Shown: positions 1-6,904, counted from the first letter of the stretch. The stretch: 11,477 bases of DNA from Ignatzschineria sp. (GCA_030151245.1 JASLEF010000177.1:1-11477); one strand, 5' to 3'. Made by a program: numbers and translations. The notes: generated by a model from the letters alone, not told the origin.

Positions 1-1595
1 CAGAATATCTAGAAAATAGAGCAGAGGTTGAAGAATTCAGAAAGTCCACTGCCACTGAGTTTGAGTCAACAGCAAGATCTATTGAGAAAATGCATAGTGA
101 ATTTTCTAGTGAAGCCAATAAGCTTAATGCAGATCTGATTCTTTCAAAAATGTCACAAGCAACAGGAGATGCTCAACTTGCTCAACAATATCTTTCGCTT
201 CTTGTTCAAAATGAGAAAGCGCAGGCAGAGATTGTTTTATCTCAATTAGCACAAACTACGAAGACAGAAGCATTAGTGCAGGAGATCTCGGCATTGAGCG
301 CTTCATTTTTAGAAAATAGAGCAAAGATTGAAGAGTTCAGAAAAGCAACTGCCACTGAGTTTGAGTCAACAGCAAGATCTATTGAGAAAATGCATAGTGA
401 ATTTTCTAGTGAAGCCAACAAGCTTAATGCAGATCTGATTCTTTCAAAAATGTCACAAGCAACAGGAGATGCGCAACTTGCACAGCAGTATCTTTCACTG
501 CTTGTTCAAAATGAGAAAGCGCAGGCTGAACTTATTTTATCTCAACTTGCTCAAACGACAGATACTAAGGCGTTAGTACAGGAGATCCGCTCTTTAACTG
601 CTTCATTCCTTGATAACAGAGCCAGTATCGATAATTTACAGAAAATTATGGTCGAAGAAAATCAATCTCTTGCAAGTGACATTACTAATGTGAAAGCAAG
701 TGTAAAAGAGCAAGAATCAAGAATTACTCAAAATGCAGAGGCTATAGTTAGTACAGATGGCACTGTTAAATCTCAATATACATTAACAACTGAAGCCATT
801 AAAAATGGTAAGAAAGTTGTGAGCGGGTTTACTAGCGTCAATGACGGCGAGACATCAGAGTTTTTAATTCAAGCCGATAAATTTGCGATTGTAAACTTGA
901 AAAATGGTCAAATCGTTATGCCGTTTATTATTGCGAATGGGAAGCTTGTAATGGACGGGGATATGATCGGCACAGGGACAATTTCCGGCGATAAGTTAGT
1001 CGTCGGGACATCAATGAAAGCTCCGATCATTAAAGGTGGGCGTATAGAGTCAGGCCATTTTGCCGGGGGATCTATCAATATAGGGAATGGCAATTTTAAT
1101 GTTGATAGTAAAGGAAACCTCTATGCTAAATCAGGTCGATTTGAGGGTGAAGTATTTGCAAAAAAAATAAAAGGAGGAATTGTAGATCTAGTTCAATTTA
1201 ATGATATTCGTATCGATAGAGCCCATATAGATGTTAATAGAGGAGCAAGATATTACTTAAAAGCTGAAGATATGGATTATATTTATACCCTTAAACCTTT
1301 TTTAGTTCGAGTTTCAAATGGTAACGTATCAGTTTCTGTTATTAGAGATGATGGTAAATTGATCGGAAGAGGGGTTACGACATCAGGTTATTGGACAGCA
1401 AGTGAATATTTAATCGATGATTTATCAGAAGTAGATATATATGTAAAAAAAGGAACAACAAGATATGTCGATATAAATTTACGTTATCACGGAGCAAGAG
1501 GAAGTTATGCTCATATTAAATCAGTTAACTTTCAGAGAATAATGAGAACAGAGGCTCCGATTAGAGTAGCTCCTATAAGGAACTATGGAATGTAA
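1..1595 (+). CDS. J-like phage central tail fibre (host specificity) protein, C-terminal part
   Basis: The reading frame is open from the left edge (first full codon at 3), so the N-terminal part of this gene lies outside the window; 530 residues are visible. The first ~240 residues are alpha-helical, coiled-coil-like and built of 100-residue repeats. A short linker leads to a section at about residues 244-400 (key strings QADKFAIVNL and then MIGTGTISGDKLV) typical of the C-terminal region of lambda J-type tail tip proteins (DUF1983-like). After KSGRFEGEVFAKKIKGG comes a ~140-residue beta-rich end, probably the variable receptor-binding tip. In this family the protein sits at the distal end of the tail and contacts the host surface. 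The gene directly precedes a side tail fibre gene, the usual lambdoid order. Family assignment is from recognised sequence style; host-range function is inferred. Confidence 0.8.
   Translation, partial: EYLENRAEVEEFRKSTATEFESTARSIEKMHSEFSSEANKLNADLILSKMSQATGDAQLAQQYLSLLVQNEKAQAEIVLSQLAQTTKTEALVQEISALSASFLENRAKIEEFRKATATEFESTARSIEKMHSEFSSEANKLNADLILSKMSQATGDAQLAQQYLSLLVQNEKAQAELILSQLAQTTDTKALVQEIRSLTASFLDNRASIDNLQKIMVEENQSLASDITNVKASVKEQESRITQNAEAIVSTDGTVKSQYTLTTEAIKNGKKVVSGFTSVNDGETSEFLIQADKFAIVNLKNGQIVMPFIIANGKLVMDGDMIGTGTISGDKLVVGTSMKAPIIKGGRIESGHFAGGSINIGNGNFNVDSKGNLYAKSGRFEGEVFAKKIKGGIVDLVQFNDIRIDRAHIDVNRGARYYLKAEDMDYIYTLKPFLVRVSNGNVSVSVIRDDGKLIGRGVTTSGYWTASEYLIDDLSEVDIYVKKGTTRYVDINLRYHGARGSYAHIKSVNFQRIMRTEAPIRVAPIRNYGM
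9..608 (+). repeat. 300-bp in-frame tandem direct repeat inside the tail fibre gene
   Basis: Two units begin at 9 and 309, and a third, diverged start lies at 609. The period is exactly 300 bp, or 100 codons. Stretches such as 61-180 against 361-480 differ at only two positions. Each unit starts with the motif LENRA (LDNRA in the third). Units of this length and identity can recombine and would lengthen or shorten the fibre shaft without breaking the frame. Confidence 0.9.
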
Positions 1596-1602
1596 AAGTT
1601 AT

Positions 1603-1622
1603 GCCCCAAAAGGGGCTTTTTT
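1603..1622 (+). terminator. Rho-independent terminator after the tail fibre gene
   Basis: The stem gcccc (1603-1607) pairs with ggggc (1612-1616) across an aaaa loop and is followed by six Ts. It sits in the 50-bp gap before the next late gene. The stem is short, so termination may be partial and leave some read-through into the side fibre gene. Confidence 0.65.
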
Positions 1623-1645
1623 ATTGCTTGTAATAAGGGGAAATC

Positions 1646-2902
1646 ATGTTACAAACAGGAACACTTTATAGCCCTTTTAAGGGAGAAAATTCAGTAGAGA
1701 AAGAACCAATTGCGAATGTATATATTTACTTTTCTAAAAGCGGGAAGCCTATACTAACAGTAAAAACGGATAATGCCGGTAAGTTTAGCTTTAACTTACC
1801 TGTAGGAAGTTATCAGGTCTCTATTTCTCAGGGGGTAGGGTTTCGAGTATTTGATTTGGCCGGTGGTGCGCCTTTCGAATTAACTAAAGATTCAAAACAG
1901 AATGCTTTTGAAAGTTGGGTGTTGAATCCTGTCTATCTTCGACCAGAAGAAAATCCATTAGTTGTTTTGATGCGGAATATCGCTCAGAAGGCAAATGAGT
2001 CTGCTGAAAAAGCAAAAGATAGCGCAAATGAAGCAAATACAACAGTAAAAAAATTCAAGGGGGATACTGTTGGTAGAGGTAAATTAGTTAGAGAAAGTAA
2101 CGTTAAATATCAATATTTATCTGCGATTGGAAAATATTTAAATGGAAAATCAGAGCCTATTAAGTTAGAGTCGGGAAGTTTTGGCTTGGGGATAGGTGAG
2201 AAGATGCTGAACATAGAGAGCCCAAGTAAAGCTTTAAAAGAAGCATTTGTTAATTATGAGGTTTATGAGAATTATAGTGGTTCAGGTAGCCATCTATTTG
2301 CAATTTTTAAAGGATATAGATCTCCTGAATTTGGTTGGGCTCAATCGAATGATGGTGGAGAATCTTGGTCAAAAGTTGCAAGAGGGTGGAGCTCATATAA
2401 CACAACAATAGATAGCAATGGACATTTAAAAGCAGCATCCCCGATCATCCGTTTGTTTGATGACCGCATAGAGCATAATGATCAATTCAAAGAAGAGCCT
2501 CAATTTAGAAAAATCGATACGGGCATTTACCAAGTTTTCAATACACTAGGGCTGGCAAAGGAAGGATGGACAGTAGAAACTCCTAAAGATAAACATGGGA
2601 AGCCGTACTTTCACGTTATTGTTCAAAAAACATATGATGGCGTAATCATCAGTGTCCACGATGAATATGATGTTCGTAGAAAGAAAAAGATCAAAGATAT
2701 CTTCGGGGAAGAGCAGGAAGTGGAAGTTGTTGAAAAAATTCTCGGAGAGGCGAGAGATATCAAACCACATGAGCGGTGGATTGATCTAAGATTTCACGAA
2801 GAGCCGGAAGAGATAAAAGATATCGATGAGATAGTAGAGCTTGAGGAAGAGCAGAGCGATCTTGAAAAGCATTTGGAAGAGAATAATGCGGTGTTGTTGT
2901 AG
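1646..2902 (+). CDS. Stf-like side tail fibre protein
   Basis: A 418-residue protein. Residues 1-105 match the style of the prophage tail fibre N-terminal domain: a beta-sandwich with IANVYIYFSKSGKP and NAGKFSFNLPVGSYQVSI, then ENPLVVLMRNIAQKANES. This is the part that attaches to the tail. Residues ~110-137 are an Ala/Lys/Glu-rich helix, a much shortened version of the shaft seen in lambda Stf. Residues ~205-260 (FGWAQSNDGGESWSKVARGW) resemble a pyocin-knob-like segment. Residues ~264-385 (ASPIIRLFDDRIE, LGLAKEGWTVETPKDKHG, RWIDLRFHEE) are a C-terminal module shared by many phage tail fibres. An acidic tail of ~33 residues (385-418) follows that module. ATG at 1646 has aagggg just upstream. 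No separate assembly chaperone gene follows. The exact receptor cannot be read. Confidence 0.82.
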   Translation: MLQTGTLYSPFKGENSVEKEPIANVYIYFSKSGKPILTVKTDNAGKFSFNLPVGSYQVSISQGVGFRVFDLAGGAPFELTKDSKQNAFESWVLNPVYLRPEENPLVVLMRNIAQKANESAEKAKDSANEANTTVKKFKGDTVGRGKLVRESNVKYQYLSAIGKYLNGKSEPIKLESGSFGLGIGEKMLNIESPSKALKEAFVNYEVYENYSGSGSHLFAIFKGYRSPEFGWAQSNDGGESWSKVARGWSSYNTTIDSNGHLKAASPIIRLFDDRIEHNDQFKEEPQFRKIDTGIYQVFNTLGLAKEGWTVETPKDKHGKPYFHVIVQKTYDGVIISVHDEYDVRRKKKIKDIFGEEQEVEVVEKILGEARDIKPHERWIDLRFHEEPEEIKDIDEIVELEEEQSDLEKHLEENNAVLL

Positions 2903-2917
2903 TATGTAGGAAAAAAG

Positions 2918-2951
2918 AAAGCTATTAGTCATTGCGATTAATAGCTTTTTT
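2918..2951 (+). terminator. Bidirectional terminator between convergent phage genes
   Basis: A perfect 10-bp stem, aaagctatta (2918-2927) with taatagcttt (2939-2948), encloses an 11-nt loop. T runs lie on both strands: tttttt at 2946-2951, and the complement of the A run at 2911-2916. It separates the + strand tail genes from the - strand gene ending at 2962 and can serve both. Confidence 0.8.
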
Positions 2952-2961
2952 AAATAGATGT

Positions 2962-3327
2962 TTAATTGGGGCATTGGGTCGCATATGAGGGAGCCTTTCT
3001 TATTCTAGCTTGCCTGCCATTTTGATCTAGGACATTTTCGTAACGATAGTCATTGATATCTGAATCCCAAGAGTGGAACTCATACGCACTATAACCTCCA
3101 TTAGGCCATATTACGACTGCATAATTTTTGAATCCACGGTATTTGTATGAGTTAGTTGCTTCGTTAAGTTGATCGCCATCAACAAAATAATATGGTAGAG
3201 CATATGGTCCATTTTCACTATAATCATTATTAACTCCCTTTACGCAAGCAACTCCTTGTTGCGCAAAGGAAATAGTAGGTAGTATAAGAATAAATAGTAA
3301 TGTTAATGTTTTTTTTAAGACTCTCAT
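2962..3327 (-). CDS. Small secreted protein of the prophage, unknown function
   Basis: A 121-residue protein with a clear Sec signal peptide: MRVLKK basic start, hydrophobic core LTLLFILILP, and a probable cut after SFA (residue 22). There is no lipobox, so the mature ~99-residue protein should be periplasmic or secreted. It has exactly two cysteines, C28 and C119, near its two ends, suggesting a single disulfide that closes the fold. It is rich in Tyr, Asn and Asp (for example YKYRGFKNYAVVIWPNGG). ATG at 3327 is preceded by aaagg five bases away. Its place between tail fibre genes and int is typical for lysogenic-conversion genes, and an envelope role such as blocking superinfection is a plausible guess. 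I do not recognise a named family. Confidence 0.6.
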   Translation of the reverse strand: MRVLKKTLTLLFILILPTISFAQQGVACVKGVNNDYSENGPYALPYYFVDGDQLNEATNSYKYRGFKNYAVVIWPNGGYSAYEFHSWDSDINDYRYENVLDQNGRQARIRKAPSYATQCPN

Positions 3328-3360
3328 TTTTGCCTTTAAGTAATGTTTGTTTAGGGGAAT

Positions 3361-3837
3361 TTACCAATCATTTTTTTCAAAAATATCGCTTTCTAAATAA
3401 CTTTTATCATTTATATGTAGTCCTTCTATAAAAAGGGGTTTGTTAGAATTATTAGCATATTTTCGGTGCCAATTTTTTAGCATGTATTTTCTTTGCATTT
3501 CTAAATATGATAAATCATCAAGAGCTCGTTTCCTTTCTTTATCTGTAAGCTTACTTAATAAACTTTGATCGAAGTTAGGTTTATCGAAAATAATATTCAA
3601 GAAAAATTCTTTAGGATGTCTTATTTCGTGAGGAATATAGTTTGCTAGGTTATTTTCTTTTTTCATTGTTTTAACTAGAGAATTATAAGTATCCATTAAG
3701 TCTGGTTTGCTTTTTAACTCAAGATGGGATTTTATTTTTTTATCTAAGTGTTTAAGAAATCTCTCTTCTAGCCTTAATGCTACTTTGTACTCCTGTAGTA
3801 TTTGGAATCTAGTTATTACGATCTGTAGGGAATTCAT
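3361..3837 (-). CDS. Hypothetical charged prophage protein (158 aa)
   Basis: From ATG at 3837 the product is 158 residues (MNSLQIVITRFQ...). A TTG 33 bp further upstream would give 169. I prefer the ATG because the upstream stretch is already used in another frame by a 49-codon gene whose stop at 3809 overlaps this start by 29 bp, which points to translational coupling; no strong ribosome site is visible. The protein has no signal peptide or membrane segment. It is rich in Lys, Leu and Glu, probably mostly helical, and contains a basic stretch around LTDKERKRALDD and a Trp/His/Arg cluster (KNWHRKY). The region is markedly AT-rich. Function unknown; probably expressed with the small membrane protein. 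Confidence 0.5.
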   Translation of the reverse strand: MNSLQIVITRFQILQEYKVALRLEERFLKHLDKKIKSHLELKSKPDLMDTYNSLVKTMKKENNLANYIPHEIRHPKEFFLNIIFDKPNFDQSLLSKLTDKERKRALDDLSYLEMQRKYMLKNWHRKYANNSNKPLFIEGLHINDKSYLESDIFEKNDW

Positions 3838-3958
3838 TTTCTTTGCTTTTTTTAGCTTGATATTCTTCAAATTTCTTTTTAGCTAAGTAGTATCGAATTT
3901 TATTAATAATGTAATAAGCAAGTACCGCAAAAAATAGTATGGTTAACAGTTGACCCAT
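3809..3958 (-). CDS. Small single-pass membrane protein (49 aa)
   Basis: Reading the - strand from ATG at 3958 to TAG at 3809 gives 49 residues: a hydrophobic segment at about residues 4-19 (LLTILFFAVLAYYIIN), then a long basic, charged tail (KIRYYLAKKKFEEYQ, then a hydrophilic end TDRNN). A good ribosome site, aaaaagga, lies 8 bases upstream of the ATG. The arrangement predicts an inner-membrane protein with its charged tail in the cytoplasm. The gene overlaps the start of the 158-residue gene downstream, so the two are probably translated together. No family recognised. Small membrane proteins of this shape are common among prophage accessory genes, including superinfection-exclusion proteins and small toxins, but nothing here decides the role. 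Confidence 0.6.
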   Translation of the reverse strand: MGQLLTILFFAVLAYYIINKIRYYLAKKKFEEYQAKKSKENEFPTDRNN

Positions 3959-4063
3959 AATAAAAGTCCTTTTTGTATCAGAGTTGTTAGTTTTAGGTAT
4001 CTGCTCATTATTCTCTTTAGTATTACTATTGTCTATAAAACTTTATTGGTATTGTAAAATGTT

Positions 4064-4078
4064 TAGTGCCCGCCACTA
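4064..4078. repeat. Short inverted repeat between int and the accessory genes
   Basis: tagtg (4064-4068) and cacta (4074-4078) flank cccgc. On the + strand it is followed by a run of five Ts (4079-4083). It lies in the 139-bp gap (3959-4097) downstream of int, which otherwise shows only the ribosome site of the small membrane protein gene. It could be a weak terminator or a protein-binding site. Confidence 0.3.
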
Positions 4079-4097
4079 TTTTTAATATTCAGTTTAT

Positions 4098-5345
4098 CTA
4101 TTCCTTAGTATTTAGGAGAATAATATTATTATTCTTGATCCACTGGAGGTTGTCCTCTTTAGTTTTACAACTATCTAAGTGGTCTGAATACTCTTGAAAA
4201 GCCTCTCTCATAGGCATCACTAATTGAGCTTTGTTATAGTTAACCCGAGATGTTTTTCTAGGAGTGTGAGATAAACAAGACTCAATAAGGTTTGCATCTA
4301 CCGTCATTACTTCATTAAGTAGGGTAGAGAAGAGGTGGCGTAAACCGTGGGCAGTTGTCGGCACTTTATAGTTTTTTAATGAGTTTCTAGGAGCTTCTAA
4401 ATGCAGGTGACCTGTTTTGGATGTAGGATCAAAAAAAAGATATTCAGTTTTGTCTGTGCCCAATTCTCGTAACTTTTTGATAATTTCAGAACTTTGCCAA
4501 GAAAGAGGAACGAGATGTTCTTTTCTATTTTTCATTCGTCCTTTATAAATTGATAGAACTTGATGTTCTTCATCAAATTCCTCCCACAGAGCTTGGCAGG
4601 CTTCATTTGCGCGTAGGCCTGTGCGAGCAATAAACTCAACAGCTAAACGAATTAATAGGCTTGCATTTTCATTCTGTAAGTATTGGTGAAGTAGATAGAT
4701 TTGATCAAGCCTCAAGTGTCTTTGAGCGATGGGCTCTTTTGTTTCAAATGCTGATCGAGGAATCTGTTGGGCAGTATTTTCATGGATATATCCACGAACT
4801 ACCCAGTCTCGGAACATAAGGTTTAAATTTGATTTTACCTTCCCAAGAGTGGCTAACAACCCTTCTTTTTCTAGATCCCTAAGCGCATCGGCAATCATGA
4901 AAGGTTTTATTTCCTCAATGGGAATCTTTCCTAAATGAGGTAGAATATATCTTGTAGTTGCAGAATGCATTGCGTCAACATGTTTTTTATTGAGGTTTTC
5001 TTTTTCTCTTTTTAGTCGCCATTCTTCATAAAGGGTTGAGAAAAGCGTATCAGTTTGGACAATATTGGGATCATTTCCTAATTGAATTTCAGTATAAAGC
5101 TCTTCTGCTTTTTTGCGAGCATCGGCAATGGAGATAGTAATAGGGCTAGATGGAAGTTGTTTATATAATCCTATTACATACCAGGCTCTTTTTTGGGTGA
5201 TTGGACTTAAATATCTAAGCTCCCAATACATTGATCCAGAGGGCATAATTCTTATGTACAGTCCTCTAATATAATCACTAATTCTGTAGATACGTTCTTT
5301 AGGTTGAATGCGAGAAAGATAAGTATTTGTTAATTTTACTGCCAT
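4098..5345 (-). CDS. Prophage tyrosine recombinase (P4-type integrase)
   Basis: A 415-residue integrase of the usual length. Residues ~1-92 are the N-terminal arm-binding domain of P4-like integrases (LTNTYLSRIQP; GLYIRIMPSGSMYWELRY; ISIADARKKAEELY; GNDP). Residues ~100-190 form the core-binding helices. Residues ~205-390 are the catalytic domain with all expected residues: R245 (RTGLRANEAC), a Lys at 272 or 275 (MKNRKEHLVPLS), H333 and R336 (AHGLRHLFS), H360 (CLSH) and the nucleophile Y370 (SRVNYNKA). It catalyses site-specific integration and, with an excisionase not seen here, excision. ATG at 5345 has only a weak ribosome site. The gene reads inward from the tRNA-Met side, and 12-bp-spaced repeats lie just upstream. 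It appears intact. Confidence 0.93.
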   Translation of the reverse strand: MAVKLTNTYLSRIQPKERIYRISDYIRGLYIRIMPSGSMYWELRYLSPITQKRAWYVIGLYKQLPSSPITISIADARKKAEELYTEIQLGNDPNIVQTDTLFSTLYEEWRLKREKENLNKKHVDAMHSATTRYILPHLGKIPIEEIKPFMIADALRDLEKEGLLATLGKVKSNLNLMFRDWVVRGYIHENTAQQIPRSAFETKEPIAQRHLRLDQIYLLHQYLQNENASLLIRLAVEFIARTGLRANEACQALWEEFDEEHQVLSIYKGRMKNRKEHLVPLSWQSSEIIKKLRELGTDKTEYLFFDPTSKTGHLHLEAPRNSLKNYKVPTTAHGLRHLFSTLLNEVMTVDANLIESCLSHTPRKTSRVNYNKAQLVMPMREAFQEYSDHLDSCKTKEDNLQWIKNNNIILLNTKE

Positions 5346-5372
5346 AATTTCTGATTATATCTTCAATTAAGT

Positions 5373-5393
5373 TTATACCTTTTTTTATACCTT
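5373..5393. promoter_or_regulatory. Candidate integrase arm-type sites upstream of int
   Basis: The 9-mer ttatacctt occurs at 5373-5381 and 5385-5393, a 12-bp period. On the - strand the pair reads ggtataaa twice, so the same bases could act as -10 elements for int, which would allow the integrase to repress its own promoter. Arm-site identity is inferred from the position, 28 bp upstream of the int start, and from the periodicity. Confidence 0.5.
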
Positions 5394-5513
5394 TAATCGT
5401 CGGCTTTCACTAAATGTCGTTGTATGTAGTTTAGGTAAATTTGCGAAGTTTCGGGATTATTACAGGCCTGTTAAACACTATTACATTTCTCTCTCAGTAG
5501 CCCGATAGAACCT

Positions 5514-5524
5514 ATGTCCACCAA
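5514..5524. other. Candidate attR core: duplicate of the tRNA-Met 3' end
   Basis: atgtccaccaa at 5514-5524 is identical to 5634-5644, the acceptor 3' strand plus CCA of the complete tRNA-Met 120 bp downstream. The bases before it do not continue as a T arm. This is what remains when a phage integrates into the 3' end of an upstream tandem tRNA-Met copy and rebuilds that copy on its far side. The match is short and could be chance; the other end of the prophage is outside the window. Confidence 0.45.
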
Positions 5525-5566
5525 ACCAGTGGTTTTAAATAGTAATTTTAAGGCCACAAAAAATTA

Positions 5567-5643
5567 GGACATGTAGCTCAGTTGGTTAGAGCACAGCACT
5601 CATAATGCTGGGGTCAGTGGTTCAACTCCACTCATGTCCACCA
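5567..5643 (+). tRNA. tRNA-Met (anticodon CAU, elongator type)
   Basis: A full cloverleaf can be folded. The acceptor ggacatg/catgtcc is seven perfect pairs, the D arm is gctc/gagc, the anticodon stem cagca/tgctg carries loop ctcataa (anticodon CAU), the variable loop is gggtc, and the T stem agtgg/ccact carries loop ttcaact. Discriminator A and an encoded CCA follow. The D arm and the actcataatg anticodon region match the elongator initiation-independent tRNA-Met type rather than initiator tRNA; a lysidine-modified tRNA-Ile2 with CAU is less likely. No convincing promoter is visible in the 42 bp upstream, consistent with it once being the downstream member of a tandem tRNA unit. Confidence 0.95.
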
Positions 5644-5647
5644 ACAT

Positions 5648-5676
5648 AAAAAGCCCACTTTTTAGTGGGCTTTTTT
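5648..5676 (+). terminator. Rho-independent terminator of the tRNA-Met
   Basis: The stem gcccact (5653-5659) pairs with agtgggc (5664-5670) around a tttt loop, flanked by five As and six Ts. It starts 5 bp after the tRNA CCA. Confidence 0.9.
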
Positions 5677-5695
5677 ATTGCCTGTAAAAATAGAC

Positions 5696-5717
5696 ATGTA
5701 CCATTTTATGTACCATT
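5696..5717. repeat. Direct repeat pair, 12-bp period, downstream of the tRNA
   Basis: The 10-mer atgtaccatt occurs at 5696-5705 and 5708-5717. The TGTACC core and the 12-bp spacing resemble the TATACC pair upstream of int. It probably marks arm-type sites of an element that integrated at this tRNA; no integrase gene lies beside it now. Confidence 0.5.
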
Positions 5718-5793
5718 AATATCCATATTTGATTTTTGGGCCTGTCTCTTTTGGGGCATAAGTTAAACCTTGTATAGTGTGTCTAAAATTGTA

Positions 5794-5817
5794 TTTGACG
5801 GGAATTTTGACGGGAAT
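5794..5817. repeat. Tandem 12-mer pair downstream of the tRNA
   Basis: tttgacgggaat occurs twice back to back (5794-5805, 5806-5817). The period is again 12 bp but the sequence is unrelated to the TRTACC pairs, so a different recombinase would be implied if it is an arm site. Confidence 0.5.
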
Positions 5818-6278
5818 GCAGTTAAGTTAGATATAAAATTAATAAAGATTTTTTCTAAATTGATGGATGTTCTACTTCTTAAAGTTTATCCATAAAGTTC
5901 TCTTTTTCAATTTCTATAAACATTGATAAGAAATCGATATTATGTTTTTTTAAAACACATTTTGTTAATGTATTGATCTCACCAACCTATATTATCTATA
6001 CATCTATTCTTCTTATTAGCCTAAGTGCGAAAACTTAGTTGGGATTGAATGTTAAGTTATAACGAAGAAATACCTCACAAATCATTGGGTAATATTCTTC
6101 CCCAATGAATTTAAAAAATAATTAACTCATGAAGTTTCTAGCTACGAGCTGTGCGCTTGACGGTAAGCTTACGAGTATGTGAAAGATATTTCAGAACATT
6201 GCAAAAATAGGGTAGCGGGGAAGTCAATATAATTCTTAAGCAATTAAGGAGTATTGGTTTTAAAATTACGATTATTTT
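5818..6278. other. Gene-free stretch between the integration zone and the lipocalin gene
   Basis: No supported coding region or RNA gene was found on either strand. There are small inverted repeats: ctaagt/acttag (6021-6038) and tcattggg/cccaatga (6082-6108, 11-nt loop). Neither has a T run that would make it a clear terminator. Given the repeats just before it, this may be decayed DNA left by a lost mobile element; that is inference. Confidence 0.4.
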
Positions 6279-6306
6279 TTGCAAAAAGCATGGGATACTC
6301 TAATCT
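6279..6306 (+). promoter_or_regulatory. Weak candidate promoter for the lipocalin unit
   Basis: TTGCAA (6279-6284) and TAATCT (6301-6306) are separated by 16 bp, about 40 bp before the start codon at 6347. The -10 match is poor, so this is only a candidate. Confidence 0.25.
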
Positions 6307-6346
6307 AGCAAGAGGATAAGTGTGATCTGATCGAAGAGAGCTAAAC

Positions 6347-6901
6347 ATGAAAAAATTATTATTGAGTCTTATTGTAGGTGGGTCGGTTACGTTAGGGCAG
6401 ATGCTCTTTGCCGCTGATATCAAAGCAGTTAGTGATTTTGATAGTGAGCGTTATCTTGGGCAATGGTATGAAATTGCGCGGTTACCTAACTTTTTTCAAG
6501 AGAAATGTGTCGGGGATATTTCCGCTCAATATCAGCGTGAAGGGGCGGGGATTTCGGTGGTCAATCGTTGCCGAGTCGCTGATGGAAAGGTCGATGTTGC
6601 TAATGGCTATGCCACTGTTGAAAATAGTAGTGGCAGTGAGTTGAAGGTCTCTTTTCTCCCCCGTTATTTCCGCTGGATCCCCTTTACAAAGGGGGATTAT
6701 TGGGTTTTAAGAATAGATCCTGAGTATCAGATCTCTTTAGTCGGTGACCCTGATCGAAAATATCTCTGGCTTCTTTCTCGCACTCCTACCTTGTCAGAAG
6801 ATCTGATTGCCGATTATCTCAATAGTGCAAAAGCGATGGGTTATCAGCTAGATGAGGTAATCTATACACAAAACAGCCCTTATAATGTGAGTGATCAGTA
6901 A
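6347..6901 (+). CDS. blc: Blc-like bacterial lipocalin, soluble periplasmic form
   Basis: A 184-residue protein of the bacterial lipocalin family, close in length to E. coli Blc. A signal peptide (MKKLLLSLIVGGSVTLGQML) ends near FAA at residue 22-23. There is no Cys in the lipobox position, unlike E. coli Blc, so the protein is probably a free periplasmic one. The lipocalin signatures are present: G38-Q-W40 in RYLGQWYEIARLPNF, and the last-strand motif DRKYLWLLSRTPTLS with R145. C54 (QEKCVGD) and C75 (VNRCRV) may form a disulfide. Family members bind fatty acids and lysophospholipids and help envelope maintenance under stress. ATG at 6347 has gagag upstream. It is followed after 3 bp by a metallophosphoesterase gene, almost certainly co-transcribed. 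Confidence 0.9.
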   Translation: MKKLLLSLIVGGSVTLGQMLFAADIKAVSDFDSERYLGQWYEIARLPNFFQEKCVGDISAQYQREGAGISVVNRCRVADGKVDVANGYATVENSSGSELKVSFLPRYFRWIPFTKGDYWVLRIDPEYQISLVGDPDRKYLWLLSRTPTLSEDLIADYLNSAKAMGYQLDEVIYTQNSPYNVSDQ

Positions 6902-6904
6902 CGC

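Noticed and set aside
3838..3870. TTG start giving a 169-residue form of the hypothetical gene
   Set aside because: The stretch is already coding in another frame for the 49-residue membrane protein, which has the better ribosome site.
5741..5770. ttttggggcataa resembling the reverse complement of the tail fibre terminator region (1598-1611)
   Set aside because: The shared stretch is only about 13 bases of low complexity and has no supporting structure, so chance is likely.
5970..5990. ctcaccaac as a second attachment-site remnant
   Set aside because: Only about seven bases match the tRNA end, too few to call an att site; mentioned only as context.
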